DNA of 64,000 nt, taken from Streptomyces sp. HD. Its GTDB lineage: Bacteria; Actinomycetota; Actinomycetes; Streptomycetales; Streptomycetaceae. The notes under the pieces are model-generated. The model was given only the letters and a program-made list of their open reading frames with translations, was not told the origin of the DNA and searched no databases. The stretch is taken from NCBI RefSeq assembly GCF_028369295.1, contig NZ_JAQMYP010000021.1, positions 1-64,000 on the forward strand. Direction: 5' to 3'. Made by a program: the position numbers and the translations under genes. This document shows positions 1 to 6,957 of the stretch, piece by piece (position 1 is the stretch's first letter; each line of letters begins with the position of its first letter).

Positions 1-93
<93 letters not shown>

Positions 94-188
94 ACGCAGA
101 TTCCTTCGTACCGGCCGTCCCGGCACCTCAGCCGTAGCCGCCGTGGCCGCCGCAGCGGCCGCCGCCCGGCGGCGCCGCCGGCCCCGCT

Positions 189-938
189 TCAGTGGTGCCC
201 GTGGTGCCGTCGTCGCAGCATCCCGGTTGCGACGGCCGCTCCCACCGCAGCGCCGGCGACCAGTACCGGCCGTGGGTGCCGCAGGCCGGCCTGGACGACG
301 GTGCGGACGGGGCCCGGCACGCTGTGCTCGACGGCCTGCCCGGCGCGTGTCGCACTGTCGTGAACGGTGTGTCCGGTCCGGGTCGCCCGGTCCTGCACCG
401 CGTGCCCGGCCTGGGCCGCGCTGCTGCGCAGTTGCACGGTCATCGCGCCCGCCTTGTCGCGGAGGTCGGCCGCACGGGCCAGGGCCCGGCCCTTCACGTC
501 CGCCTTCCCCGCGAGGTCCGCCACGCTGTCACCGGACTCGCTCCGGGTCTCCTCGATCTGCTGCCGCAGTTCCTCGGGCCCCTTGGCTCCACGGGCGCCC
601 TTGGCCCCGCCGGTCTGCTTCGCACTGCCGGGCGCCTTGCCCTCGCCGGTCTGCTTGGCCCCACCGAGCCCCTTGCCCGCGTCGGCGCGCTCGGCACCAC
701 CGAGCCCCTTGCCCTCGCCGGCCTGCTTGGCCCCACCGAGCCCCTTGCCCGCGTCGGCGCGCTCGGCACCACCGAGCCCCATGCCCTCGCCGGCCTGCTT
801 GGCCCCACCGAGCCCCTTGCCCGCGTCGGCGCGCTCGGCACCGCCGGTGCCCTCGGCTCGGCCCTTCGCGGCACCACCCTTGGCGGCACCGCCGGACTCC
901 CCCGCTGCCCCTTCCGCCCCCGCCTTCCTGTCCGTCAT
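189..938 (-). CDS. DUF3618-like protein with tandem repeats and C-terminal membrane anchor
   Basis: A 249-residue protein of unknown function. The ATG at 938 was chosen because a good ribosome binding site (AAGGAAGG) lies just upstream; the frame stays open to 1031. The N-terminal half is low-complexity Gly/Ala/Lys/Glu and contains three near-identical 24-residue units (LGGAERADAGKG plus LGGAKQAGEGKG). The middle (PEELRQQIEETRSESGDSVADLAGKADVK) resembles the DUF3618 family, where an Arg-x-x-Ile-Glu-x-Thr-Arg core precedes a helix. The C-terminus has a hydrophobic segment (VLVAGAAVGAAVATGML) followed by RRRHHGHH, so it is probably tail-anchored with its N-terminus in the cytoplasm. Monocistronic as far as can be seen. 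Confidence 0.7.
   Translation of the reverse strand: MTDRKAGAEGAAGESGGAAKGGAAKGRAEGTGGAERADAGKGLGGAKQAGEGMGLGGAERADAGKGLGGAKQAGEGKGLGGAERADAGKGLGGAKQTGEGKAPGSAKQTGGAKGARGAKGPEELRQQIEETRSESGDSVADLAGKADVKGRALARAADLRDKAGAMTVQLRSSAAQAGHAVQDRATRTGHTVHDSATRAGQAVEHSVPGPVRTVVQAGLRHPRPVLVAGAAVGAAVATGMLRRRHHGHH
640..846. repeat. 72-bp in-frame tandem repeat, about three copies
   Basis: The word GCGTCGGCGC recurs at 679, 751 and 823, exactly 72 bases apart, within nearly identical surroundings. The unit is 24 codons long and itself consists of two related 12-codon halves (LGGAERADAGKG and LGGAKQAGEGKG). The array sits inside the DUF3618-like gene and keeps its reading frame, so copy number could vary without breaking the gene. 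Confidence 0.85.
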
Positions 939-1134
939 CGCTGCACCTTCCTTGGTCTTCTCGATCCTCGAAATCCTGGACGTCCTCGAAATCCCGGACG
1001 TCCGCCCCGAATCGGGAGAGCTGTTCGACACCGGCCCGGGCGCCCTGACCCCGGTCCCGGTGGTCTCCCGCCCAGTCCTCCTGCCCTGACCTCCCTACCG
1101 GTTCGGGACCCCCGGGTACCCGCCCCCGCCCCCG

Positions 1135-1830
1135 CTATCCCTGTCGTCCGCCGCCCGGGCCCGTCTCTCCCAAACGGGCCAGCTGGGTCTGGAACCAGTC
1201 GAGGCGGGCCTGCAACAGTGCGGCCTCGGCGGCGAGTTCGGGTACGCCGAGGTCTGCGGTGGCGCCGAGGTCGGCCATCGTCACGGAGGACGCCCCCTTC
1301 CCGGCCACCACCCGCACCCCCTCTCCCGCCAGCCGGGCGAACCCCACGAGCGAGACGGACGTACGGCCGCGCAGGCAGCCCGCGCAGGAAGGGGCGAGCG
1401 CCCGCCAGCCGGGGCGGCCCGAGCCGGTGTCGGCCAGGGCGGCGGCGACCGTACCGCAGGCGCACGGGCCGACCGTGGTGGTGCGCACCCGCTGACGGGC
1501 GTAACGGAAGCCGCGTTCGAAGCGGATGTACCGGCCCAGCACGGTGACTTCGAGCAGTACGGCCGTCCGGTGCTCGGCCGTGGCCAGCAGCGCCTCGGCC
1601 GCCGAGTGGTCGTGCACACAGTGGAAGCCGCAGTCGCAGCGGCGGCTCGGCGCCCGGTGCCGCAGGCCGTAGACGCAGGACGCGTCGGCCAGGACTCCGT
1701 ACGGCAGCGCGCCGCCCAGCGACACACCGGTGAACCCGGCCCGGCTGCCGTCCTGGGACAGCATCGGGTGGGCGATCTTGTATCCGGTCGGCGGCTCCGT
1801 CGGGCGTTCCTCCGGAAGCCGCAGTCTCAT
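1135..1830 (-). CDS. Hypothetical protein with clustered cysteines
   Basis: A 231-residue protein with no function I can name. The ATG at 1830 overlaps the stop of the upstream small gene (ATGA), which fixes the start. Features seen: an R-R-C-D-C-G-F-H-C-V-H-D cluster near residue 65, a C-A-C-G pair near 115 and a C-A-G-C pair near 140. This is a pattern compatible with metal (zinc or Fe-S) binding, though I do not recognise a defined motif. No signal peptide or membrane segment is evident. The C-terminal third is helical with a Leu/Ala-rich stretch (ELAAEAALLQARLDWFQTQL). Probably translated together with the small upstream gene. Confidence 0.6.
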   Translation of the reverse strand: MRLRLPEERPTEPPTGYKIAHPMLSQDGSRAGFTGVSLGGALPYGVLADASCVYGLRHRAPSRRCDCGFHCVHDHSAAEALLATAEHRTAVLLEVTVLGRYIRFERGFRYARQRVRTTTVGPCACGTVAAALADTGSGRPGWRALAPSCAGCLRGRTSVSLVGFARLAGEGVRVVAGKGASSVTMADLGATADLGVPELAAEAALLQARLDWFQTQLARLGETGPGGGRQG

Positions 1831-1970
1831 CGGGGTGCCGGGACGTCTTCGGGCGCGGACGCCTCGACGTCCTGGGTATCCGTGATCTCTTCGGTGAGTA
1901 CGAGTTCCTCGTCGTGCCCCTGCGGCCGCTCTTCCGCGATTCCGGTGGCGAGTGCCTTGCCGAGCTTCAT
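1827..1970 (-). CDS. Small acidic hypothetical protein, coupled to the downstream gene
   Basis: A 47-residue ORF starting MKLGKALATGIAEERPQG, ending ...EDVPAPR, rich in Glu and Asp. The ATG at 1970 is preceded by GGGAGG; an in-frame ATG at 1994 would give 55 residues (MTQVMGGV...). Its TGA overlaps the ATG of the cysteine-rich gene (ATGA), the normal sign of translational coupling in Streptomyces, and codon use follows the high-GC third-position pattern. No family recognised. Confidence 0.5.
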   Translation of the reverse strand: MKLGKALATGIAEERPQGHDEELVLTEEITDTQDVEASAPEDVPAPR

Positions 1971-2156
1971 GACGCCTCCCATGACCTGGGTCATTCACCG
2001 TCTCAGCCATGGTGACCCATGACGGGCGACTTTGGACATAGGGCCTGCAACGGGCGGTCAGGACGCCGTCGACGATCTCACCACTCAGCACCCCTTATCA
2101 ATACTTCGTAGAAGAATTAAGTGGAGCTACGCAATCGTGCGGCCGACACTACTCTC

Positions 2157-3062
2157 ATGACGACTACCGACGCCGCCCCCGTCCCGCCCTTCGGCCGCGC
2201 CCTGTGCGCCATGATCACGCCGTTCACCGAGGCGGGGGCGCTCGACCTGGACGGCGCGCAGCGGCTCGCCGACCGTCTGGTGAGCGAGGGGTGCGACGGT
2301 CTGGTCCTCTCCGGTACGACGGGCGAGTCGCCGACCACGACGGACGCCGAGAAGTCGGATCTGGTCAGGGCCGTGCGGGAGGCGGTGGGCGAGCGGGCGT
2401 CGGTCGTCGCGGGCGTGGGCACCTTCGACACCCGGCACACCGTCGAACTGGCCCTGGCGGCCGAAAAGGCGGGCGCCGACGGGCTGTTGGTGGTCGCGCC
2501 GTACTACAGCAAGCCCCCGCAGGACGCCGTCGAGGCGCACTTCCGCGAGATCGCCGACGCGGCCGGACTGCCGCTCGTGCTGTACGACATCCCCGGCCGC
2601 ACCGGCACCCGCGTCGAGCCGGAGACGCTGATCCGACTCGCCGAGCACCCCCGGATCGTGGCGGTGAAGGACTGCTCCTACGACTTCCTCGGCGCCCAGA
2701 AGGTGCTGTCCCGCACGGAGTTGGCGTACTACGCGGGCTGCGACGAGCACAACCTCGCGCTGTACGCGGTGGGCGGGGCCGGTTACATCAGCACGGTGGC
2801 GAACGTCGTACCGGGTCGGCTCCGCGCGGTCCTGGACGCGTTCGAGGCGGGCGACACCCCCGTGTCCGCCCGCCTCCAGCAACGCGCCACGCCGCTCATC
2901 GAGTTGATGATGGCGGCGGGTCTGCCCGGCACGGTCACCGCGAAGGCCCTGCTCAACGAGCTCGGCCTGCCCGCGGGCCCGGTGCGCGCACCGCTGCGGC
3001 CCGCCGGCCGGGAGGCGGTCGACGGACTGCTGGCGGCGTACGAGATGCTCACCGCCGACTGA
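2157..3062 (+). CDS. dapA: 4-hydroxy-tetrahydrodipicolinate synthase
   Basis: Condenses pyruvate with aspartate semialdehyde in the first committed step toward diaminopimelate and lysine. It has the DHDPS/NAL TIM-barrel signature: SGTTGES near residue 46 (pyruvate-carboxylate binding Thr-Thr), YDIPGRTG with the catalytic Tyr near residue 135, and AVKDCS with the Schiff-base Lys near 164. Length 301 residues is normal for the family. The ATG at 2157 gives the family-like N-terminus (MTTTDAAPVPPFGRALCAMITPF). No ribosome site is visible there, so it may be leaderless; a GTG at 2121 is the alternative. dapD lies 0.8 kb downstream on the other strand, so the two lysine genes are convergent neighbours. 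The organism probably has other dapA copies, as Streptomyces commonly do. Confidence 0.9.
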   Translation: MTTTDAAPVPPFGRALCAMITPFTEAGALDLDGAQRLADRLVSEGCDGLVLSGTTGESPTTTDAEKSDLVRAVREAVGERASVVAGVGTFDTRHTVELALAAEKAGADGLLVVAPYYSKPPQDAVEAHFREIADAAGLPLVLYDIPGRTGTRVEPETLIRLAEHPRIVAVKDCSYDFLGAQKVLSRTELAYYAGCDEHNLALYAVGGAGYISTVANVVPGRLRAVLDAFEAGDTPVSARLQQRATPLIELMMAAGLPGTVTAKALLNELGLPAGPVRAPLRPAGREAVDGLLAAYEMLTAD

Positions 3063-3114
3063 TCACGACCGGCGGATCACGACCGGCCGGTCTGACCGGC
3101 GGATCACGACCGGC
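3061..3114. repeat. Short direct repeats after dapA
   Basis: GATCACGACCGGC occurs three times, at 3061, 3075 and 3102, with an intervening GACCGGCCGGTC palindrome (3081-3092). It could fold and help terminate dapA transcription, but no U-tract follows. Confidence 0.6.
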
Positions 3115-3117
3115 TGG

Positions 3118-3312
3118 TCAGCGGCGCGCGAAGACGGGCTCCCACCCCTGCCGGGTGGGGTCCACGTTCGGTTCGCGGGCTCCGCTCAGCGGTACGACCT
3201 TGTCGCTGCCGATCGTGACCAGCACGAGCTGGGGCCGGTACTCCCCCTCCGGGCCGGGCGCCCGCCTCTCCCACCCCTTGTGACGCGTGCGGCCTGCCGC
3301 CGCTGCCGGCAC
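3118..3312 (-). CDS. Doubtful short ORF or gene remnant
   Basis: An open frame whose last ~45 residues (GEYRPQLVLVTIGSDKVVPLSG...) look protein-like, but no convincing start exists. The GTG at 3312 lacks a clear ribosome binding site, and the frame upstream runs into a terminator hairpin at 3355-3389. It may be the decayed 3' end of a gene or chance. No function assigned. Confidence 0.25.
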   Translation of the reverse strand: MPAAAAGRTRHKGWERRAPGPEGEYRPQLVLVTIGSDKVVPLSGAREPNVDPTRQGWEPVFARR

Positions 3313-3354
3313 ACAGGAAGTTCTTCCGAAGACCGGCCCGTCCTGCAAAGACCG

Positions 3355-3389
3355 GGGCCCGTACCGCTCCCCCTCCGCGGTACGGGCCC
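3355..3389 (-). terminator. Perfect 13-bp hairpin downstream of the small secreted-protein gene
   Basis: GGGCCCGTACCGC (3355-3367) pairs perfectly with GCGGTACGGGCCC (3377-3389) around a 9-base loop, 30 bases past the stop of the gene ending at 3419. A GC-rich hairpin without a U-tract is typical of Streptomyces terminators. Confidence 0.75.
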
Positions 3390-3418
3390 GGCCCACGCTC
3401 ACTGCGCGCGGCGCGCGA

Positions 3419-3658
3419 TCAACCCCACCTGTACCCGTCGCCGAAGAGCAGGAAGTGCTCCAGCACATCCTCCATCGGGTCGTCCACCTGCCCCACGTCG
3501 ACCAGGGTGAAGCGGGGTCCGTTGTGCGAGCCGGTGTTGGTCTCGTCGGCGTACGCGTTCCCGACCGGCAACCAGCACGCCCCCACGACGGTCACCGCAC
3601 CGATCACCAACCGCAGCACGCTCCTCGTCCGCTCGCTCATCTTCCCTCGACCGGCCAT
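3419..3658 (-). CDS. Small secreted hypothetical protein
   Basis: A 79-residue protein with a clear Sec signal: basic start (MAGRGKMSERTRSVLR), hydrophobic core (LVIGAVTVVGACWLPVG) and an AYA-like cleavage site near residue 37. The mature part is about 40 residues, acidic and aromatic (FTLVDVGQVDDPMEDVLEHF), ending GDGYRWG. A GAGGGA ribosome site precedes ATG 3658; the Met at codon 7 also has one. The family is unknown to me. It ends at a strong hairpin, so it is probably its own transcription unit. Confidence 0.65.
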   Translation of the reverse strand: MAGRGKMSERTRSVLRLVIGAVTVVGACWLPVGNAYADETNTGSHNGPRFTLVDVGQVDDPMEDVLEHFLLFGDGYRWG

Positions 3659-3795
3659 CGGTCCCTCATTTCGTCGGTTCGGCGTCTGATCGGAAACTGC
3701 GTCCACCCGTTCATCTGCCTGGACCGCACGGAGGTCACGTGGAGTAACCCGTACGTGAGCGCGCCGCGTCAGGACCACGACGATCGACAAACGAC

Positions 3796-3835
3796 GGACG
3801 CCCTCCGCGGCCGGGTCCGGCTGCGGAGGGCGTCC
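3796..3835 (-). terminator. Hairpin terminator of dapD
   Basis: GGACGCCCTCCGC (3796-3808) pairs with GCGGAGGGCGTCC (3823-3835) around a 14-base loop, 30 bases beyond the dapD stop. The 207 bases between this gene's stop and the next gene start hold nothing else recognisable. Confidence 0.75.
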
Positions 3836-3864
3836 ACCCAGGTGGGTCCGACCGTCGGAGGTCG

Positions 3865-4854
3865 TCAGTTGTGGCTGTGCAGGATGTCGTTCAGACCGCC
3901 CCAGACCGCGTTGTTCGGGCGGGCCTCGACGGTGCCGGTGACCGAGTTGCGGCGGAAGAGGATGTTGGAGGCGCCGTTCAGCTCGCGGGCCTTGACGATC
4001 TGGCCGTCGGGCATCGTCACGCGGGTGCCCGCCGTGACGTACAGGCCCGCCTCGACCACGCACTCGTCGCCGAGCGCGATGCCGACGCCCGCCTCGGCGC
4101 CGATCAGGCAGCGCTCGCCGATCGCGATGATCACGTTGCCGCCGCCGGACAAGGTGCCCATCGTGGACGCGCCGCCGCCGATGTCTGAGCCGTCGCCGAC
4201 GACGACGCCCGCGGAGATACGGCCCTCGACCATGGAGGTACCGAGAGTGCCGGCGTTGAAGTTGACGAAGCCCTCGTGCATGACGGTGGTGCCCGCGGCG
4301 AGGTGCGCGCCGAGGCGGACCCGGTCGGCGTCGGCGATGCGGACGCCCTTCGGGGCGACGTAGTCCGTCATGCGCGGGAACTTGTCGACCGAGGTCACCT
4401 GGAGGTGCAGGCCCTCGGCGCGGGCGTTGAGGCGGACCTTCTCGACGTCGTCGACCGCGACCGGGCCGAGCGAGGTCCAGGCGACGTTGGCGAGGAAGCC
4501 GAACTGGCCCTCCAGGCTCAGGCCGTGCGGCTTGACCAGGCGGTGGGAGAGCAGGTGCAGACGCAGGTAGACGTCGTGCGCGTCGATCGGCTTCTCGTCG
4601 ATCGAGGCGATGACCGTGCGGACCGCGACGACCTCGACGCCCCGGCGCGCGTCCGGCCCGATCGCCTTGGCGGCGCCTTCGCCGAGCAGTTCCACGGCCT
4701 TCTCGGCGGACAGCCGCTCGCTGCCGGAGGGGCCCGGCTCGGCGACGAGCTCGGGCGCGGGGAACCAGGTGTCGAGAACGGTGCCGTCGGCGGCGATCGT
4801 GGCAAGGCCGGCGGCCACGGCGCCGGTGGTACGAGGAGCAGTCGTGTCGGTCAT
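3865..4854 (-). CDS. dapD: Tetrahydrodipicolinate N-succinyltransferase
   Basis: Transfers succinyl from succinyl-CoA to tetrahydrodipicolinate in the succinylase branch of diaminopimelate synthesis. The 329-residue protein has the actinobacterial DapD layout: an N-terminal alpha/beta domain, then a left-handed beta-helix of imperfect hexapeptide repeats from about residue 175 (VRIADADRVRLGAHLAAGTTVMHEGFVNFN...), and the conserved HEGFVNFNAGTLGTSMVEGRIS and GGGASTMGTLSGGG blocks that form the acyl-CoA site. Start ATG 4854 gives the usual N-terminus. Monocistronic, ending at its own hairpin. dapA lies just beyond on the opposite strand. Confidence 0.93.
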   Translation of the reverse strand: MTDTTAPRTTGAVAAGLATIAADGTVLDTWFPAPELVAEPGPSGSERLSAEKAVELLGEGAAKAIGPDARRGVEVVAVRTVIASIDEKPIDAHDVYLRLHLLSHRLVKPHGLSLEGQFGFLANVAWTSLGPVAVDDVEKVRLNARAEGLHLQVTSVDKFPRMTDYVAPKGVRIADADRVRLGAHLAAGTTVMHEGFVNFNAGTLGTSMVEGRISAGVVVGDGSDIGGGASTMGTLSGGGNVIIAIGERCLIGAEAGVGIALGDECVVEAGLYVTAGTRVTMPDGQIVKARELNGASNILFRRNSVTGTVEARPNNAVWGGLNDILHSHN

Positions 4855-5103
4855 AAGGGCAACCTAACGTGACGCCCACCGCGGGGGCGAACCGACGGGG
4901 GCACGTCTCACGTGCCGGGCGGTACGGCGGCTTGATGTCACATGGTGCGGGGGCTCGGCGCGACGGGGCGCACCGGCTCGCGGCCACGCGGTGCGCCGGC
5001 CCGGCGCATGCTCAGCGACGCGGCCCGGCGGCGAGGGCCTCGCTGAACCCCGTCACGGCCCCCCGCCGCTGCCCCCGTCACGGAGCCCTGTCACGGAGCC
5101 CCG
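4855..5103. other. Intergenic region upstream of dapD with a palindrome and short repeats
   Basis: No gene is visible. GGCACGT-CTC-ACGTGCC (4900-4916) is a perfect 7-bp inverted repeat about 50 bases upstream of dapD and could be an operator. Near 5054-5109 the word GTCACGGA with flanking C runs recurs three or four times, next to the stop of the TetR gene. Confidence 0.4.
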
Positions 5104-5640
5104 TCACGGAATGACCCGCCCCAACACCTCCCGCGCGTACCCCTCGTCGTAGGTCCCCCCGGCGAGCAGCACCTGCAGACAGATGCCGTCCATCAGGGCC
5201 ACCAGCGCCCGCGCCGTGACCGTGTCCGTGCGGTGCGACAGCAGGTCGGCGAGGTCCTGCGCCCACTCGGCGGCGACCGGGCGCAGGGCGGGGCGGCGCA
5301 GGGCGGCGAGGTAGAGCTCGTACTCCAGCTCCACGCCGGTGCGGTCGCCGGCGAGCCATTCGCCCAGCCAGCCCGCGAGTTCGGTGGCCAGGTCGGTGTC
5401 CGGGTCCTCCAGGCCGCCGCGCGAGGCGACCACCTTGGCGAAGCCCTCGCTGGCCTGGCGCAATGCGGCGACCAGCAGATCGTCCAGGGTCTTGAAGTGG
5501 TACGTCGTCGAGCCGAGCGGCACATCCGCCTCAGCGGCGACGGTGCGGTGGCTCAGCCCGGCGATTCCCTTCTCCCCGACGACCCGGATCGCCGCGTCGA
5601 TGATCCGCTGACGTCGCTCGGGGTCGTACCGCCGGGCCAT
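5104..5640 (-). CDS. TetR-family regulator, probably of the SMR efflux gene
   Basis: A 178-residue one-component repressor. The N-terminal helix-turn-helix is clear (RQRIIDAAIRVVGEKGIAGLSHRTVAAEADVPLGSTTYHFKTLDDLL, residues ~9-55). The C-terminal ligand/dimer domain is helical and divergent as usual. Its ATG overlaps the stop of the SMR gene by one base (TGATG), so the regulator is translated behind the pump it probably controls. Two similar inverted repeats directly upstream of the pump are the likely binding sites. The inducer is unknown, but a cationic or lipophilic compound is plausible from the pump family. Confidence 0.85.
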   Translation of the reverse strand: MARRYDPERRQRIIDAAIRVVGEKGIAGLSHRTVAAEADVPLGSTTYHFKTLDDLLVAALRQASEGFAKVVASRGGLEDPDTDLATELAGWLGEWLAGDRTGVELEYELYLAALRRPALRPVAAEWAQDLADLLSHRTDTVTARALVALMDGICLQVLLAGGTYDEGYAREVLGRVIP

Positions 5641-5960
5641 CAGTGCGCACCGCCCAGGTTCAGCACCACCACGCCGACGATGATCAGCGCGATACCCGCG
5701 GCCTTGGTGGCCGTCATGCCCTCCCCCATGAGCAGGATCCCGATGCCGGCGATGACCGCGGTGCCGACGCCGGCCCAGATGGCGTAGGCCGTGCCCATGG
5801 AGACGGTCTTCAGGGTCTGGGCGAGCAGCGCGAAGGAGACGAGATAGCCGAGGGCGGTCACCAGCGACGGCAACAGCCTGCTGAAGCCTTCGCTGTACTT
5901 CATGGCGGTGGTGGCGGCCACCTCGGCCGCTATGGCTCCGGCGAGCAGCAGGTATCCCAT
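5640..5960 (-). CDS. Small multidrug resistance (SMR) efflux protein
   Basis: A 106-residue, four-helix inner-membrane exporter of the EmrE/QacE/SugE class. It has the SMR hallmarks: MGYLLLAGAIAAEVAATTAMKYSEGFSRL with the essential membrane Glu in helix 1, a conserved W in YAIWAGVGTAVIAGIGILL, and a final helix GIALIIVGVVVLNLGGAH. ATG 5960 is the family start. It has no ribosome site and is immediately preceded by operator-like repeats, so the mRNA may be leaderless. It is the first gene of a two-gene operon with the TetR regulator, so the pump may be autoregulated through it. Substrate is unknown: drug/proton antiport or guanidinium export are both possible in this family. Confidence 0.88.
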   Translation of the reverse strand: MGYLLLAGAIAAEVAATTAMKYSEGFSRLLPSLVTALGYLVSFALLAQTLKTVSMGTAYAIWAGVGTAVIAGIGILLMGEGMTATKAAGIALIIVGVVVLNLGGAH

Positions 5961-5999
5961 GTGTACAAGCGTACACAACGATGCGTACGACCGTACACA
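5961..5999. promoter_or_regulatory. Twin operator-like inverted repeats upstream of the SMR-tetR operon
   Basis: GTGTAC-AAGC-GTACAC (5961-5976) is a perfect inverted repeat. GCGTAC-GACC-GTACAC (5984-5999) is a second copy with one mismatch. Their centres are 23 bases apart, about two DNA turns, so two dimers could bind on the same face. The first touches the ATG of the pump gene, so binding would block transcription and possibly the -10 region. Assignment to the adjacent TetR is inferred from position. Confidence 0.7.
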
Positions 6000-6032
6000 A
6001 ACCCCGTCCCCGCAGCCTCGACCGCCTCTCCC

Positions 6033-6422
6033 CTACGCCTTCCGCGCCTCGAAGTCCCGTCGCGACGCCTCGATGTGGCCGATGTACCGGTGGGTCCAGT
6101 CGCACATGCCGTCGATGGTCACCCGCAGGGCCTGGCCCGGCTCGGTGAGCGTGTACTCGACGCGCGGCGGCACGGTGGGGTGCACGGTGCGCTCGACCAG
6201 GCCGTTGCGCTCCAGCATGCGCAGGTTCTGGGTGAGCATCTTGTGGCTGACGCCCTCGATCTCATTCCGCAACTCACTGAAGCGGAGTGTGCGTTCGCCC
6301 AGGGCCTCGATGATCAGGAGCGCCCATTTGTTGGCGATGTCCGAGAAGATCTCCCGGCCCAGCGAGTCCGCGCGGGTCAGGTCCGCCTGGTCGGGCAGGC
6401 CGCTGAGCTGCTTGGTCACCAT
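6033..6422 (-). CDS. HxlR-family transcriptional regulator
   Basis: A 129-residue winged-helix protein. HxlR hallmarks are seen: IANKWALLIIEALGERTLRFSELRNEIEGVSHKMLTQNLRMLERNGLVERTVHPTVPPRVEYTLTEPGQAL. The ATG is at 6422. Unlike most HxlR sensors it has a single Cys, in the C-terminal GMCDWTHRYIGHIEAS segment, so redox sensing is possible but unproven. It is divergent from the RidA-like gene across ~100 bases, the usual arrangement for a local regulator and its target. A short CACT-GAAA-AGTG palindrome lies close to the start (about 6436). Confidence 0.85.
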   Translation of the reverse strand: MVTKQLSGLPDQADLTRADSLGREIFSDIANKWALLIIEALGERTLRFSELRNEIEGVSHKMLTQNLRMLERNGLVERTVHPTVPPRVEYTLTEPGQALRVTIDGMCDWTHRYIGHIEASRRDFEARKA

Positions 6423-6524
6423 GAGGTTCCCCAGTCACTGAAAAGTGCGTTCTTCCATGTCAGCGGCCACTCTCCTACGGTTCCCGAGTAACCACAAGTG
6501 ACTACGAGAGGGGCGGACCACGAC

Positions 6525-6932
6525 ATGGCCATCACCCTGGTGAACCCGACCGGACTGGTGGAGGTCGACGCCTATCGGCAGGTGTCGGTCGCGAGCGGAT
6601 CGAAGCTGGTCTTCATCGCCGGGCAGGTCGCCTGGGATGCCGACGGGGTCACCGTCGGGGAGGGCGACCTGGCCGCCCAGGTCGAGCAGTGCTACCTCAA
6701 CATCGGCACCGCCCTGTCCGCGGTCGGCGGCACCTTCGACGACGTCGCGAAACTGAACGTCCATGTCGTGGACTGGACCCCCGACAAGATGCCCCTGCTC
6801 ATGGAGGGCATCACCCGGGCCGCCGCCAGGCTGGGGACCGCCCCCGTGCCGCCGGCCACACTGCTGGGCGTCGCGGCCCTGGACGTACCCGAGCACCTGG
6901 TCGAGATCGAGGCCACCGCGGTCCTGGACTGA
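6525..6932 (+). CDS. RidA/YjgF-family protein
   Basis: A 135-residue RidA-superfamily member, small trimeric proteins that hydrolyse reactive enamine/imine intermediates released by PLP enzymes. Seen: the GQVAWDADG block, the VAKLNVHVVDW strand and the PVPPATLLGVAALDVPEHLVEIEATAVL end. RidA proper has an Arg in the R-x-x-V/CV segment near residue 105. Here the corresponding stretch reads PPATLLGVAAL, with no Arg, so this is probably a divergent subfamily with another activity. ATG 6525 has GAGAGGGG upstream. It is likely regulated by the divergent HxlR gene. Confidence 0.8.
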   Translation: MAITLVNPTGLVEVDAYRQVSVASGSKLVFIAGQVAWDADGVTVGEGDLAAQVEQCYLNIGTALSAVGGTFDDVAKLNVHVVDWTPDKMPLLMEGITRAAARLGTAPVPPATLLGVAALDVPEHLVEIEATAVLD

Positions 6933-6957
6933 GCGGGCGCGACGGCCCCGGACCGGT

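Noticed and set aside
3118..3468. The full 116-codon minus-strand frame
   Set aside because: Its first half overlaps the 3' end of the secreted-protein gene and crosses a terminator. Only a possible 3' remnant was kept, with low confidence.
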